A stretch of DNA of 64,000 bases from Serpula lacrymans var. lacrymans S7.9 (Eukaryota > Basidiomycota > Agaricomycetes > Boletales > Serpulaceae): positions 95,349 to 159,348 of the forward strand of contig NW_006763304.1 of the NCBI RefSeq assembly GCF_000218685.1, written 5' to 3'. The notes under the pieces are model-generated. The model was not told the origin of the DNA and did not search any database. It was given only the letters and a program-made list of their open reading frames with translations. How positions within the stretch are numbered: the stretch's first letter is position 1; every line of letters starts with the position of its first letter. Below, piece after piece: positions 1-13,231 of this stretch. The position numbers were made by a program, and so were the translations under genes.

Positions 1-339
1 AAGTAGTAAGCTCCTACATTCCGCATGTCTAGCATATAAACGTATGTAGTTCTCTAATGCTGTAGCCCGAGAATCTCCACGAAGACCGGAACTGCTTATA
101 GTAAAATCAATACTGTTCTACTCGGAGCATATAATGCCCGTTCCCCATATCCCCCCTACGGATACCAAGAGAATGCGATAGTTCGACGCTTCATCACACC
201 TGCTGACCGAATACTGCAGAACTATTGCCCACAAGCCTATCAATATGAAAACAGCTGAATTATATTTAAAAAATTACCGTTAACATGGGTTGTCTATTCT
301 AATTGAACTCGTAAAACATCAGACCTCGCTATGCTACCA
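1..339. other. Intergenic, nothing recognised
   Basis: AT-rich sequence at the window edge, downstream of the oxysterol-binding protein gene. No coding frame, RNA or repeat could be supported. Confidence 0.6.
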
Positions 340-3300
340 TTATAAAGTATCCTCAATAAATATAGGATCTACGTTCTTCCATGCTTTCTCGGCTCCTTCC
401 TTCCATGCTCTTTCTCGTTCAATCCAATATTCCAATACATCTCCCGCTCTTAAAGGATTCCAAACTCTTTCCCCTGTATCTCCATCCGTCTCGGCCGTGA
501 ACCACCTTGGTTTGTGTGGAGGAAGTCTTCCCTCTTCTCGTGCCTTCCTTGTCACACGTTGTCTTTCCTCTTGTTTCCCCTTCAGCTCGTTCGCAAGCTC
601 GTATCTCCCTAGCTCAAACGCCCGTTGATCCGGACGTAACCGACAGTCAGTGGGGCAAAGGAAAGGCTTTAACGTATCTTCGGGACAATCGTTTAGCGTG
701 ATGGCAAATGGTGTGAGGTTGAATGGTGCGACTGGCTTCTCGGAGTTTCTCCATAATAAAGTATATTCTGGTACGGCGTTGGGCGAGTCAGGCCCGCTAA
801 CAGGGACATCGGGATGCAGGAAACCACTCCCAGTGCCGACAGCACGGCAGATGAGCTGGCTATTCCAGCGACCAGCGATTTCGTAAGTCACTTCGCCATC
901 AGCGTCCCTCACCAAACCAGAAATCTCAAAAGCATCCTTCCCTCGCCATCCTCGCGGTTTAAATGTAAAGACGCACTGATCTCCGGTGCGGTGGTTCGTG
1001 ATCTGACATAGATGTAAGTTAGGTGCAGCGAGAAATGTGAAGTAAAACTAATCACAATCATGTCGCCGTAATGGTCTATCGTAGGAGAGCCTAGAATAAA
1101 GCCTGAAACATTGGTGGTGACTTTTTTCCAGCTATAATGCTCAACGACTTTGCCTGCCGTGTTCGCTGCCTTCGGATAATCTGGAGCCCACTCTTCCGGT
1201 AAAAGTAGCTCGGCGTGTGCGACACCAGTTGGACGGATTTCAAAGGATTTCCCCATAAATTTGTTTTGAGCATCCACCTAAAATGTGCCATCAAAAAATT
1301 GACCTCAATGCTGGGAGAACAAGCCCTACCTCGCCATAATAATGCCAGTATGGAGATTCAGCCCAACAAGCTGAGATTGGGGGATGATGACTGACTTGCT
1401 CGGACATATAACGGTATTCCTTGTCAAACCTAACGTATTCAAATGTCTCATTCTGCGGTTTATTAGCTATAGCCACTATGACTAGCCGAAAGAACACTCA
1501 CCAGCATTGGGTTAAATGGCTTAGCTATCCGACCAATGGTTGAAGAGTAATTCGACATCGCAAAGGCGCCAACGAAGGCTATTCGACGATGAGGATCCTC
1601 CTCCCGTACAGAAATGTCCACTAGCACCATCGCCTCAACATCAGTAAAGCAAAATACGCCGAAATTTTGGCTTTACTCACGACATTCTGAAAATTCCATA
1701 TCTTCCGCCTAAATGAGGTACTTAGACGCTTCCATAAACTGATCAGGGAGAAGAGCATTACCATTCGTTGTAACATGCTAGTGGGCTCATTGAAGAACAC
1801 GGGGAAACTAATTTTCGTCAAATCCTTTCCTATACTGTGCTTCAGGACCGACCATAAACTTGTTGAAGGGCGATTGTCGGTGCCAATCGGCAAGCAGGTC
1901 CGCAGGTTTTGATACCCTACAAACGGCTCTATGCTAACCATCCCGGGAAGCGTGAGCTCGGAATTCATTGGACTAGTCATAAATTGGCTGATATTTAGAT
2001 TGGGAAGCGTATTTGCCTCGATGGCGTCGAAGAATTCATCTTCCTCATCCGTGTCGATAGCATCCTCGTCGTCGTCTAAAGAAACCGACTGCCTCGGCCG
2101 GAGTGTGCGATGCGAAGTGGGTGTGGGTGTCGTGGAAAGTGAAAACGTGGGCTGAACAGCAGTAGAAGGCGAAGAAGCTGGGAGAGACAAAGCTGCCGGC
2201 TCTCCCGCGACTGGTAAAAAGTAACTTGCCTCTCTGTCCTCTGGCACAGGAGATGAAGAGAAAGCCATCGAAGAAGGTCTCTGCTTCAAAGTGCCCATTC
2301 CCTCACTCATACTAGCATCAAAGAACCGGCTTCCTCTTTTACGAGATCTCGTTCGGAGTTCTCTCTCCAGCGCCTCGCCCTCTCGTACAACAGTCTGTAG
2401 GCTTTCTTCCCATACTGACTGCCTCTCTCGCTCTCGTTGGAGGTGATTTCGCCACCACTCCTCACGATCTTGTGACATCTGCACGTACTCGTTGAGCATA
2501 CTCTGCACCATGACGAAGGATTCTTTGAGAGCAGCTTTCAATTCTTGAGTGCGAGGTGAGCTGTTGGGCGGTAAAGAAAGATTTGCCAGTAATTGAGAAG
2601 TTAACTCCATCTGAGCGGCAGTTGAGTTCCCGTGTAGCTCAAATGTAGTGTTATGCGGTGGTACTGCCCCCGTCGATTCAGAAGCAGAAGAGGAATCGTT
2701 ATTCGCTTCTTCTTCAGACGTCCTGCGGTATTTCTCATCTTTATCATTTTCAGGAGCGGGAGGGCTACCTTCTTCTGCTGTATCCGTATGATCTGCAAGT
2801 GAGCTAGCTGTTGACTTCATTCCCCCGAAACCTGTCCTCCTTGATACAGTGGATTGGAAACTCGTCCTAAATGGGATAGGCTTCAGCCCACTTTTGTCAC
2901 TTTCAACACTCTTGCGTTGCGGGTCGTTCTCTGTCTCTCGTTTGTACCATTCCATGCTCTTGCCCAAAGCCTGTGTCCATCGGGATGCCTCCACAGGATG
3001 ATTAGCTTTCATGTACCATTTTTGAACTCCTGAATGGTGACCTCGCGAAGGCATCGAGTGCACCTCAAAACGCAATTTTTCTCCACCAGGCGAAACTTTG
3101 AGAATCGCTGTTTTCATGAAAATTGTTCCTCGGCAAGTAATATTTTCGTCCTCTTGGTGACGGTAATCTATATGTCACAAAGTGAACAACTTGCGCGTGC
3201 AAGTTTCGTAGGACACCTACATGATAATACCCCATCTTCGAGTACAAACCATCGAGTGTTGTAACCACGAGCAACATTGGTATATTTATTGAGATAACCT

Positions 3301-4300
3301 TTCAACGCGGGAGGCCCAGATATAGGGGCATCAATGAGCGTAGTATCATGATTTGCAACTAAAATCACTCAGATCAAACAACCTTCACATGAACCAATTT
3401 GACCTACATTGCCGTAAGAACACCCTGACACGATCATCCTTACCGACGCCATCGTAAGCCATCTTTCCTCTACGATCACGTACAAATACATCTGCTCCAG
3501 CACGTACTGCTAGCTCAATGAGCCTAAGGTCTTTCCTTTTTGCAGCCTCGTGTAATAATGATTTGCCAGAAGCATCGTCCAGATAAGAGAGATTCACGAA
3601 TCGAACTCGAGGAGACTCCAATAAGGAAACAAGAGCAGAATTTGGGGGAGTAGAAGGTGGTGAAAGGACGTATGTGCGTAGAAGAGAGCGATATGATGCA
3701 TTGAGAAATGACCTTGAATCTGCATTTCCATTAGTAAGCCTTGTTTGCGTGATTTATGAAACACCCACCATCCAAAACACGAATAACATCTTTTCCTTTT
3801 GCAACTTCTCTACAGGTTTTGCCATCGCTATCTCGCAAGGTGTCGTTTATGCCAGGTTGCTCTAGAAGAAGGTTTATGATATCGGCTCGACCCAAAGATG
3901 CCGCGAGGTGGAGAGGGCTAATTCCAGAACCTGGAGGATGTATGCCATTTGGAGATATGGCTCGGTGTTCGAGAAGTAATTGCACTGTTTCGGCTATAGT
4001 AACGCGTCAGGGAACAAGAGACAATCGTCGAGATAGTGATAGGTTACCAGATGCGCAACGAACAGCGAGGTGAAGTGCTGCAGCGCCAGTGTTTAGATCG
4101 CCATCCACTGATGACCGCCGTTCTTTTCCAATCTCAGTCAAAAACGGGTGAATAAGAGCGGGATCCCCTGAAAGCACGAATATGGCAAGTGTTTTTTAAT
4201 TAGAACTGACACGAGAGACACGCTGGAACGTACCGCTGCGCAAAGCAGACAAAAGTTTGACTTGGTATAGAGGTTCAGCGACGTCTGAAGGTCGGGGCAT
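340..4300 (-). CDS. Oxysterol-binding protein, Osh1/Swh1 type (ankyrin-PH-FFAT-ORD)
   Basis: Multi-exon lipid-transfer protein of roughly 1,100 residues. The start is ATG at 4300, giving [20 protein letters not shown], which runs through an intron into ankyrin repeats ([13 protein letters not shown] near 4060-4100, [18 protein letters not shown] near 3890, [19 protein letters not shown] near 3530). A PH domain follows ([20 protein letters not shown] near 3270-3310, then exon 3117 leftwards with [11 protein letters not shown]). A long charged linker carries an EFFDAIE motif. The C-terminal lipid-binding domain shows [16 protein letters not shown], the family signature [11 protein letters not shown] (1375-1410) and [19 protein letters not shown], ending at DPIFIEDTL. 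Members of this family move sterols and PI4P at membrane contact sites; the domain order is that of yeast Osh1. At least eight introns are inferred; their exact edges are approximate. Confidence 0.94.
2017..2037 (-). other. FFAT motif (EFFDAIE) of the oxysterol-binding protein
   Basis: Within the linker between PH and lipid-binding domains the minus strand encodes EFFDAIE, directly preceded by acidic residues (DTDEED). This matches the FFAT consensus EFFDAxE with its acidic tract. In the family such motifs bind the ER protein VAP/Scs2 and tether the protein to the ER. Confidence 0.9.
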
Positions 4301-5178
4301 TGTGAGCTTTGTCGTCGTGGACAAGAGCAGAAACACGCACTCGCTGTTCCAAGACTGTGCACGGAGGCGCCTGCGTTTAAGCTGCTCATCAAGCCACAGA
4401 TATTCTGATCTTTGGGGCTATTTCTGAGAAAGATGGTGGGGCTCCCCAACGCTCTAAATGTAGTTTCAGTGGGCGGTGAAACGGAAAAAGGCGACGGGCT
4501 GGGCTACAGTGGAGTAAAGGGCAACAGTTATATTAAACATGACAGAATCAGAATTCGGTGGAACCCTGGTGCTCTCGGCTGATGTAATCAAACCTAGGCC
4601 TCGTCCGCTTTACGACTCTTCTGTCTCAATGACGCGTTAGCTTGGGGGAAAGCGCTGTATCAGGAGTACTACAAAGACTACAACACCTTGGGATACAACT
4701 GAGACTTGTCTTCCACTTGAAAGTAATCCTGAGACCTCATTGCATGTCACGCTTTTGACCGTCGAGTGGGTGGCTCAACTCAGGCAAATTAGGTCTTTGG
4801 CGCTGGCAGTCGACCATACGCAATGTAGTTTCATTCTTAACCCAGGAGAGCATTCCCCAGCTCCGGTTCCTGCAAGTACGTCAATTGTCTATGTTTCTTA
4901 GTCGGATCACAGTATGAATTCCTCTAATTTACGCAGGACCGAAGGCAGAAGGTTGGATGGCCGGGATGCGGATACGAAACGCTACCAACTAGATCACGTC
5001 TTCTGTGTCACATAATAATTATGCCTCAATGGGGTGGGACCTCTTTCCCAAAGTCGACGCCCGTCCTTATCTCCTGACCTCAGCGTGCGATAAACTATGT
5101 CTGACAACGTTTATTTAAAAAACTTGGATTGTCAGCGCATTTGGCTCAGTGACCTCTTATCCGTCATTCAACGCTATC
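4301..5178. other. Divergent promoter region between the Osh1-type and permease genes
   Basis: 878 bases between two divergently transcribed genes (minus-strand start at 4300, plus-strand start at 5179), so it should hold both promoters. No credible additional coding exon or RNA was seen. Confidence 0.5.
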
Positions 5179-7504
5179 ATGGATACTGGATCTGACGACC
5201 ACGCTGCTGAAAAGGCCTCCCGGAAATGTATCGAGGGCGCTGAGTTGATTAGCACTGGCGTCCAAGAGAACAAATTACAGCGACGCTTGAAGGATCGACA
5301 TGTCGCCATGATTAGGTTTCCCCGCTCCTTGGGTAATTCTGTTCGACGATCTCACCTGCATATACTTCTAGCATCGGCGGTGTCATTGGTACAGGCCTGT
5401 TTCTGGGCACAGCTTCAGCCTTGCGAAACGGTGGTCCTCTGGGTCTTCTCTTGGGTTATGTGTTCATTGGATCCATAAGTTATTGTGTCATGGTCAGTCC
5501 TAATTTCTTACCATCCGTGATGTAACAATTGACATTCGATGTTCTCGCTCCTGCCAGATATCTATTGGTGAAATGATTGCATACCTCCCCATTGCTGGAG
5601 GCCACATCAAATTGGCTGAGCGCTTCATTGATCCTGCGTTCTCATTCGCACTGGGTTGGAATTTCTGGTACAACTGGGTGGTAAATCTTGGTTCAATACT
5701 GGAAATCGTGTGTCTAGGCTAATGTTATATCTCATCCTAAAGGTTACACTACCGGGTAAGGTTGATGAACGCAAATGTCCAGAGACGACATGTTTACTCA
5801 TAGATTTTGCGCTATAACTATATTCCTATCTATGATTTAGCCGAACTCTCAGCCGCTGCTACCCTGATCGATTACTGGAATCACAACGTCAGTAATGGTG
5901 TGTGGATAACAATGTGTCTTGTTATTGCAGTAGGAATTAATCTAAGCGGCGTTGGTGGGTTAGCTCTTTTGTTCCACAACCTTAGTTGACGAAAATACTC
6001 GTCTTATTCATATATAGGTGTATATGGAGAATGTGAATTCATTTTCTGGTGAATGGGCTGGATTTGCTTTCTTAGAAAATCGTTACTTATCTCTCCGAGC
6101 CAATTTTTTCTAGTTCAATCAAAGTTGTGACCATCACGGGCCTTATCATCTTGGGTATCATCGTTGACTTGGGCGGCGGGCCTAATCATGACCGCATAGG
6201 ATTCCGTTACTGGAGAAATCCGGGGTTGTTCGTACAGTATGACGGCATCTCTGGCCCGAAAGGTCGATTCCTCGGATGGTCTGCCGTGGTTACACAAGCA
6301 GCCTTTTCTTATGTTGGGACAGAGGTTGTCGCTGTGCGTTTATTTCCCCTCTCCACTGAACGGTGAATGTATGTGTTTCGTAGATTGCCGCTGCTGAAGC
6401 CAAAAATCCTCGGCGCAATCTACCGAAGGCTGTCCGTCGAGTGTACATTCGTATCCTGCTTTTTTATATAGGCGGTGTTTTCATCATTGGATTGCTCGTT
6501 CCTTCAAATGAACCTCTTTTAAACTTGGCTGCAGAGAATGCTTCGGCATCACCATTTGTCATTGCAATAGACCAAGCAGGTATCAGAGGGTTGTCATCTG
6601 TAGGATTAATCTCCCAAATTAATGATCAGGCGTCTAACGAATGGTTCCCAAGGTTATTAATGCTGCACTCCTCACTTCGGCCTGGTCCGCAGCTTCAGGT
6701 GACCTGTATATTAGTTCACGGGGACTTTGTGAGTTGCAGTGTGTCTGTAGCTGAGATCGCTGACTGAATACCATTGTCAAGATGGGCTCGCTGCTTCGGG
6801 TAATGCATCCAAAATATTCTTACGCACGTCTCGCACAGGGCTCCCCTATGTCTCTGTCATCTTCTGCGCCATGTTCTCGCTTCTAGCTTATATGGTGGTC
6901 AATGCTAGCTCAGGCGATGTCTTTACATGGTTCTCGAGCATGTGTGCGACTGCAGGCTTGACAACTTGGTTTGGAATCGGCGTCATCTATATAAGGTTCC
7001 GCAAGGGATTCATCTCCCAGGGGTATGATAGGAGTACGTTGCCTTTTTCCTCCAGAGTCCAGCCCTTTGCCGCATGGTATGCCATGGTCGCCTCCTTGTT
7101 AACATTGCTGGTAGGTTCATTTAAGACTGTTGGGTACTGATCAATTTACCTGATGCAAACAACAACTGTATAGTTTAGCGCTTGGGAGGTGTTCCTCAAC
7201 GATAGGTGGTCCACAGCAACATTCGTCACTAACTACCTGCCGATGATGCTGTTTCCTTTGCTTTATATCGCTGCCAAGGTATACACTAAGGTACCCTTCG
7301 TTAGAGTCGATGAAATGGATTTCAAGGGTGGCTTGACTGAAATTGAAAATGTCACGTATGTATCATTTTTCTTCTTTTTAAATGGTGGGTGGCTTAAAAG
7401 GACGATGCAGGTACGAGGAACCACCCCCAAAGCACTGGTTACAGACTGTCTGGTTCTGGATGGCAAGTATCATTCTATTAAGTGCTTCGTGGATATTTTG
7501 CTAA
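5179..7504 (+). CDS. Amino-acid permease (APC superfamily, fungal YAT/Dip5 type)
   Basis: Plasma-membrane proton-coupled amino-acid importer with about 12 membrane segments. The start at 5179 gives MDTGSDDHAAEK, a hydrophilic N-terminus ending LKDRHVAMI. After the first intron the family signature SIGGVIGTGLFLGTASAL appears (about 5371-5425), then SIGEMIAYLPIAGG, the segment LPAELSAAATLIDYW across an intron at 5757-5838, SYVGTEVVA followed by IAAAEAKNPRRNLPKAVRRV, VINAALLTSAWSAASGDLY, and a C-terminus KHWLQTVWFWMASIILLSAS ending at TAA 7502-7504. Roughly ten introns interrupt the frame, each with visible GT-AG ends. Motifs and length (about 550 residues) fit the family; substrate specificity cannot be read from the sequence. 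No disabling change was noticed. Confidence 0.92.
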
Positions 7505-8470
7505 GCGTGATTTGTCTTTTCTTCTCTAGATGTGACGGAGAGTTATCATATTTCCGTTCTGTTAGAGACTTGTCTATCTTTTATCTTTTATGTTTCAAAT
7601 AGAAGGGCTGTAGTGCGCATGTCTCACACCTACATGATCAGCGAACATCCATGCATAGTTCGTGGGATCTAGAAAGAGGTTTGAAGTCTTCACAGGGTTA
7701 TGCCATTGGTGTATATAGCCCAAGTCTCGCTGATGTCACGCAAACGGGTGGTGCCGCTTTCTCTTGTCCCTAGTACGTAGAAGTCGTGCATTGTATACGT
7801 CACTTGACCTGCAGCCAGGAACTTGAATCGTAAAATTTCATTTCGTTCGTATTCAGGCTACAGGTACTCTGTATTATGACACATTAAACTCGCCAAGCTA
7901 CCTGATGCTGGTACTTTATCTCTTAAGGAGGCGACAAGTCTGCCAGGCATCTGTACGTTCTGAATCAGCACTCGATACGAGGACCTCAGCTGCTATGAAA
8001 GGCATGACACCTACGTTCCTGTGGAGGCCGATTTCCGCAGGCATGCTCTTACGATGACATGATAGAAGACGATGCAGATAAGTACATATATGTCGCAGTC
8101 TTATGACCATCTTCAAACCGATGTTTCTGAAGCGGCCCTAAAAGTACCGGTGCTGACTGGGGTTGTTGCAACTTGAGGGGAAATTTTACTCACCTAATTT
8201 TCATGAGCTACCAGTAGTTGTCTGGCTGGAATTTGAAGCTATTATATCAGAACTTCAAGTTTTATGCCCGAGACCTTCATCTTATCTTTGTCTTCGGTAC
8301 TAACCTGTAATCGTTGTTGTCATCATAGTTTATCCCGTCACTCCTTTTAAACCCTTCTGCCCTTTCTCTTTGACAAGTTAATTCATTCGACTATCCACCA
8401 CCCCGAGGGCGGTGCCTCTGCTTCAAGATTTGTAACGTAGGCGCCTCTTCTCAAGTTTTATCGCTTCGCT
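7505..8470. other. Intergenic, no gene supported
   Basis: Short frames on both strands lack family resemblance or splice logic. The right part should contain the promoter of the transporter that starts at 8471. CT-rich stretches near 8330-8410 resemble a fungal 5' leader. Confidence 0.5.
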
Positions 8471-10442
8471 ATGGTCAGTCTATCGGTGGGGACCTTGATA
8501 TGGGTATCGCTACAACCTCTCATTCGACTGTACGTTGCTTTATCTGCAATACATATGCTCAGGCTGAGCAAACACCTGGTCAACGTATCATGATAGGTTT
8601 TTATGCGTAGCATGTGGTTTCGCGATAACGAAGGCGGACATATTTCCCATCGTTGCAGCTCGGGGTGCAGGTCAGATTATGCTTGTGAGTATTGTGCACT
8701 TCCCTCATGATGGCATCGAAATTAAAGAACATGGTAGAATATCACTCTTCCAAACCTTATGTTTTCAAAGATTGTTCCAGCTTTCAATTCTCAAAACATC
8801 AGCGCTTTAGGTGCGTCTTCTCCCCGCATCATCTTATCACTCGCTGCTACTGACCGACTCCCCGCCTTTGATTTTCTTTTTCAAAATGAAACACAATGAT
8901 CACCAGGCCCGCTCGTTGTCGTCGCATTTCTCTATGAAGGGATTGGAATTCTTATGTCTTTGCTCATAAAACAGTTCTTCTGGGTCCCGCATCGATTTAG
9001 ATATGGCATTATAGTAGCTGGTGGGTGGGGAAATGTAGGTGATATACGTGAGTAGCCCGTCAGTTCCGGTTAGAAGTCGACCGAGAACTTAACTTATCCT
9101 CAGCAACATCTGTGGTCATGAGTATCACTGGATCAGCACCCTTTAACGGCACCGACGACCAAAATTTGTCTGTAGCTTACATTGCTGCGTTCCTTCTTAT
9201 CTTCTGTGTAAGTAGCCTAACTCTGTTTTCCTTACGCCAAACGCTCCGATGGTCGTTAAAACTTTGGTGTTATAGATTACTCTGTTCCCAATGGGAGGTA
9301 GTCGGTGGATAGCGATGGATTATGTTGGTCCAGACGTGGAAAACCATGAAGTTCAAGAAATGATGCGTCTGAAGAGAAAAAGACTGATGGAGGGATGGAA
9401 GAAATTCTTTCACTGGCGAAGTCGCCAGTCGCAAGCAGATCTCGAGACTCCCACAGAGACAGAACCCAACGAAAACGAGAAACACATGCACAGTACCGCT
9501 GTGGAGCTGCGGCCTTGTACTGATAAGCAGCTATCATTCGATGGAGCTGCGGCTGGTTATACGGAGACTATGGTTCCACTTCACTCTGCAGAAGCCATGA
9601 GCTCTCAAGTCACAGTCTCTGCAGCACCCACGATCTTCCAGGCCGAGACGCTTGTTCAACCTCACCCTCTTCCTTCTTTTTCAAAAGGTCTATCGGCTGA
9701 CCCTGTCCAGCCCGTGCCGCCCAAAGACAAACCATCAATCCGGAAGCGCATTTTGGTCCAAGGAATCGCTTCGTTGCGCTCTTTATTGACCCCTGCGTCT
9801 CTTTCCATCATCATTTCCTTCATTATATCTGTTATACCCCCTTTGAAAGCACTCTTTGTACCGGGTGTACCAGGAACGAATATTTCGCCGGCTCCTGACG
9901 GCCAACCTCCACTCGCCTTCTTGATGAACACCGCAACCTTTATAGGCGCTGCGTCAGTTCCGCTGGGCTTAATTACTCTTGGTTCTGCCTTGGCGAGGTT
10001 GAAGGTGCCTAGAAACGAGTGGAAGTTCCTTCCTGTTGGATCGATTATGTGGCTAGCCGTTGGAAGAATGTTGGTCATGCCTATACTCGGAGTTCTGATA
10101 TGTCAGGGCCTAACTAACGTCGGCTTTATCGACGAGAACAACAATGTACTGAGATTTGTGTGCATGCAAGTGTTTCGAGTATCTCGTACTGTTGTGTCTA
10201 CTAATCTGAATCCGAGTATAGATTTTTATCATGTTTGCCAACTGCAACAACACAGGCAGGTCTTACTATATCGAATATGTCCATTCAAACTCATTGTGCT
10301 TTGATAGGTTTTCCTCACTCAGGTGTACTCGGGTACTGGCTCAGCAGAACATTTATCGGCGTTTTTGATTCCTCAGTATATTCTCATGTTCATTACCATG
10401 ACAGCTCTCACCGCCTATACTCTCCAGCTTCTTTTTCATTGA
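8471..10442 (+). CDS. Auxin-efflux-carrier family (PIN-like, ECM3-type) membrane transporter
   Basis: The start at 8471 gives MVSLSVGTLIWVSLQPLIRL, a first membrane segment. After an intron comes CGFAITKADIFPIVAARGAG, then FPALLFSKIVPAFNSQNISA, FLYEGIGILMSLLIKQFFWV and GGWGNVGDIPTSVVMSI, the conserved N-proximal bundle with a GN motif. A long hydrophilic central loop (about 9300-9770) follows, then the C-terminal bundle FIISVIPPLKALFVPG, ATFIGAASVPLGLITLGSAL and WLAVGRMLVMPILGVLICQG. The last exon, after an intron at about 10257-10305, gives VFLTQVYSGTGSAEHLSAFL and ends LQLLFH at TGA 10440-10442. The N-bundle/loop/C-bundle layout is that of fungal PIN-like (Pfam Mem_trans) proteins, probably in endomembranes; the substrate is unknown. 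Confidence 0.9.
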
Positions 10443-12025
10443 CATGTAAAATGTGCATTTGATGTTTCACAAATGGTGATGTCGCATCGTCGACGGTTAC
10501 GATCTATATGACCATATGAGGGTGTCAATCATCATCATACGCATCATGCTTATGAGATGCCCGGCATCTGTAAATCATGGTGATCAAAGCAGTACATTAC
10601 TTGTATATTCAGTACTTCCAAAGTGATGCCTCCATATTTCAGATAGAATGTATATAGATTATCGGGCGGTACAGCACTGTTCGAAATCTAGATCTCTGTG
10701 AAGTGTAAGCATACTGTCGAGATATTAAAATTGGTCGTCTCGACATATTCAAGTGAAGAACTACCAACCCCAAACTTAGCAGCTTAGCTGCCGCAGTAAT
10801 TGACCTTTATACGAGTGGTGGTGTGCATACTTATCGGCTCATTGTGCCGCTGCCACAGGCAATAGTAAAATACTACTGGAATGTGAGTCGCTAGCAGGTC
10901 GGATACATTTGCAGTTGGCCCAGGACTTTACGCGTCTAATTTGCAGCAAACCAGTTCATTAAGGACTTGAAAAGGACAGCGTTACTCTTCATCGCGTCAA
11001 TGGATGATCGGTTCTCATACGAACAGATGTGACGACTAAGATTTCTGAACCAGGACTGAGCAGGCTAGTACCGGCGGCTAGATATGACGCGCAATCCGGT
11101 ACTTTCAAACTGGAGCTTCGACCTTGAACAAAAAGTTGTCAATAGCTACCGATACCAAGTGTGTGTTGGCGCCTACTGCCAGTGCACTGTGAGCGATTTG
11201 AAAGAAGTTCAAATTTTCTATTTCAAGTACTTGATAGACTGCCAGTGGTTTGAGTTTACAGTAGCGCCGCTGATAGTAATATTGAGCTTCTGGGCTACTG
11301 GCACAGCTTGCTCGGTCACGTTACTTCTTTCATCTGCAAAATGGTCGAACTCGCTTGATAGTTTTATGGCTAAGCGCAATTCAAAAGTCTGAGCTAATCC
11401 CATTTGGGTTTCCAAAACTTCCTCCAACATACTTTTGAAGACCAATTTCGGTCAGATGTTGCAATTCAATTTTCAGTAGTTGCTGCTTTACACGTAGGAC
11501 TTTTTCAAGGTGGCGAGCTAAGCAAGAATCGCACTAGGTAAATCGGCAGCATGGGGAGACGAGGTACTACAGCTTGGGTGGCTTGAAGGAATCCGTAAGA
11601 TGTGACTAGAGGACGGCGTTGATGGTAGCGGACTGAGCGTGAGTGGATTGGCGTGATTGCGCGTCGCCAGGGCCTTTTTCTGACATGTCAAAGTGCCCAG
11701 TTTAGTTCGGTTTGGAATCTGGACAGAGGGTTGAGATAATCTCGGAATCACGCCGGCTAACCGAAGAGAATACAATCTGCCATAATACTCGTAAATAACG
11801 TAACACACTGAACTGAGAGTGACCGATTGTGACGGTTTCTGTCTCGATTAGGTGCGTATACTTCCCAACGTAGAATAGTTGAAAGTATTCTTTTCACGTT
11901 TACTCCTTTTGGTGTAACACACCATCCAGACAAATAAATAGGCTCGAGTGGTTCAACCACCCTCGAGCTTCTGTGTCCTCCCCCCTTCAACGTTCTCAAA
12001 GCGCCATCTCATCCCGCTGTGCAAC
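10443..12025. other. Intergenic, no gene supported
   Basis: About 1.6 kb with only short frames (up to about 100 codons) that show neither a recognisable domain nor consistent splicing. The segment 11940-12025, CT-rich and just before the start at 12026, is probably the leader of the acetate-transporter gene. Confidence 0.5.
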
Positions 12026-13231
12026 ATGACAGACGTCGAGAAAGGACACTCTTCTCAGGCCGATAACGGTCCTCAGCCTCGTCAGGACCAGTTCGTCAAC
12101 AATTACGATGGCAGACACTCCTTTGCTCCCCGCCCAACGAAGATAGGTAACCCTGGTGCCCTGTATGTAGTTCTTTTTCCCGCCATATGTCTCGTTATCT
12201 GATCATCATCTTGTTTTTAGTGGTCTCTTTTCTTTCGCGTCGACGACGTTCTTGTTATCGCTCCTCAACGTCAACGCGCGCAGCCTCACCGAACCCAACA
12301 TCGTCGTTGGTATGGCTCTCTTCACTGGTGGTCTTGCTCAGTTCATGGCGGGTATGTGGGAATTCCCACGCGGAAATGTGTTTGGCGCAACTGGTGAGTC
12401 GCCCATTTCACTGAGATAGCCGCTGTCAACATCAGTTACTCGTCGGTGGAACGTGTGACCCGCTGGTTTCTGTTGTTGCGCTACCCCACATTTGATGAGG
12501 TCATCTTATCTTAATCCGTCTTCTGCTCCCGCTCATCACTCGTTCTGGATTATCCGGCACCGATGATCTGAGATGTATTGCCTGTTTGGGACATTTTGTC
12601 TCTATAATCAACCCGTGGTGATTTGGCCTCAGGAACATTTTGTTTATTCTGTTCGCCGGTCTTTTAGATCTGCTCCCTCGTTCTGTGTCGGCCGCCATGC
12701 TTTCAAAGTATGGCTTATGGCGTGTTTTGTCATGAAAATGAAAATATAGTAACTTTGTGGGTTATTCTGACCTTTCTTACTATTTAGCCTTTACTTCCTA
12801 TGGCGCGTTCTGGATGTCATTTGCCACTATCTTGATCCCAAGCAGCGGTATCGCATCTGCGTACGCCACAGCCGACGAATTAAATGAAGCTCTCGGTCTC
12901 TACCTCATGATGTGGTTTGTCTTTACCATGCTTTTGACGTGAGTGTGCTATATTTTTGCTTTGTTTCCGAACTAAGGTATTACATGACAGCCTTGGTGCA
13001 CTGCGTCGCAACGTTGCTTTTATCGCTCTTCTTGGATTCCTGTCCCTCACCTTCCTGTTACTTGCCATTGCCAAGTTCAACGGAAACTTGAGCATTCAGA
13101 AGGCTGGTGGTGCATTTGGAATTGTGACAGCGTGGATCGCGTACTACGCCGCTGTTAGTGAATTGCTTGTTCCCGGAGAGAGCTGGTTCACGCTTCCATT
13201 GGGTGGTATCAAGCAGAAGAGAGAGGATTAA
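12026..13231 (+). CDS. GPR1/FUN34/YaaH family transporter (acetate/ammonium type)
   Basis: Six-helix membrane protein of the Ady2/Gpr1 family, implicated in acetate uptake and ammonium export. The start ATG 12026 gives MTDVEKGHSSQADNG, a hydrophilic tail, then the family motif NPGAL. The first intron joins to GLFSFASTTFLLSLLNV; then NIVVGMALFTGGLAQFMAGM, WEFPRGNVFGAT, a long intron, FTSYGAFWMSFATILIPSSG, LGLYLMMWFVFTMLLT, an intron, LGALRRNVAFIALLGFLSLT and IVTAWIAYYAAVSELLVPGE, ending PLGGIKQKRED at TAA 13229-13231. All hallmark motifs are intact, so the gene looks functional. Confidence 0.94.
12394..12787 (+). other. Unusually long intron of the acetate-transporter gene
   Basis: The exon ending FGAT (…GCAACTG) meets gtgagt, and the next exon starts after tatttag with the continuation AFTSYGAFW. 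The family motif GATAFxSYG is restored across the junction. At 394 bases it is several times longer than the 50-70-base introns elsewhere in the window. No coding frame or RNA fold was recognised inside. Confidence 0.8.

Noticed and set aside
11084..11445. About 100-codon plus frame and 75-codon minus frame
   Set aside because: Neither has a family resemblance, flanking exons or a plausible leader.
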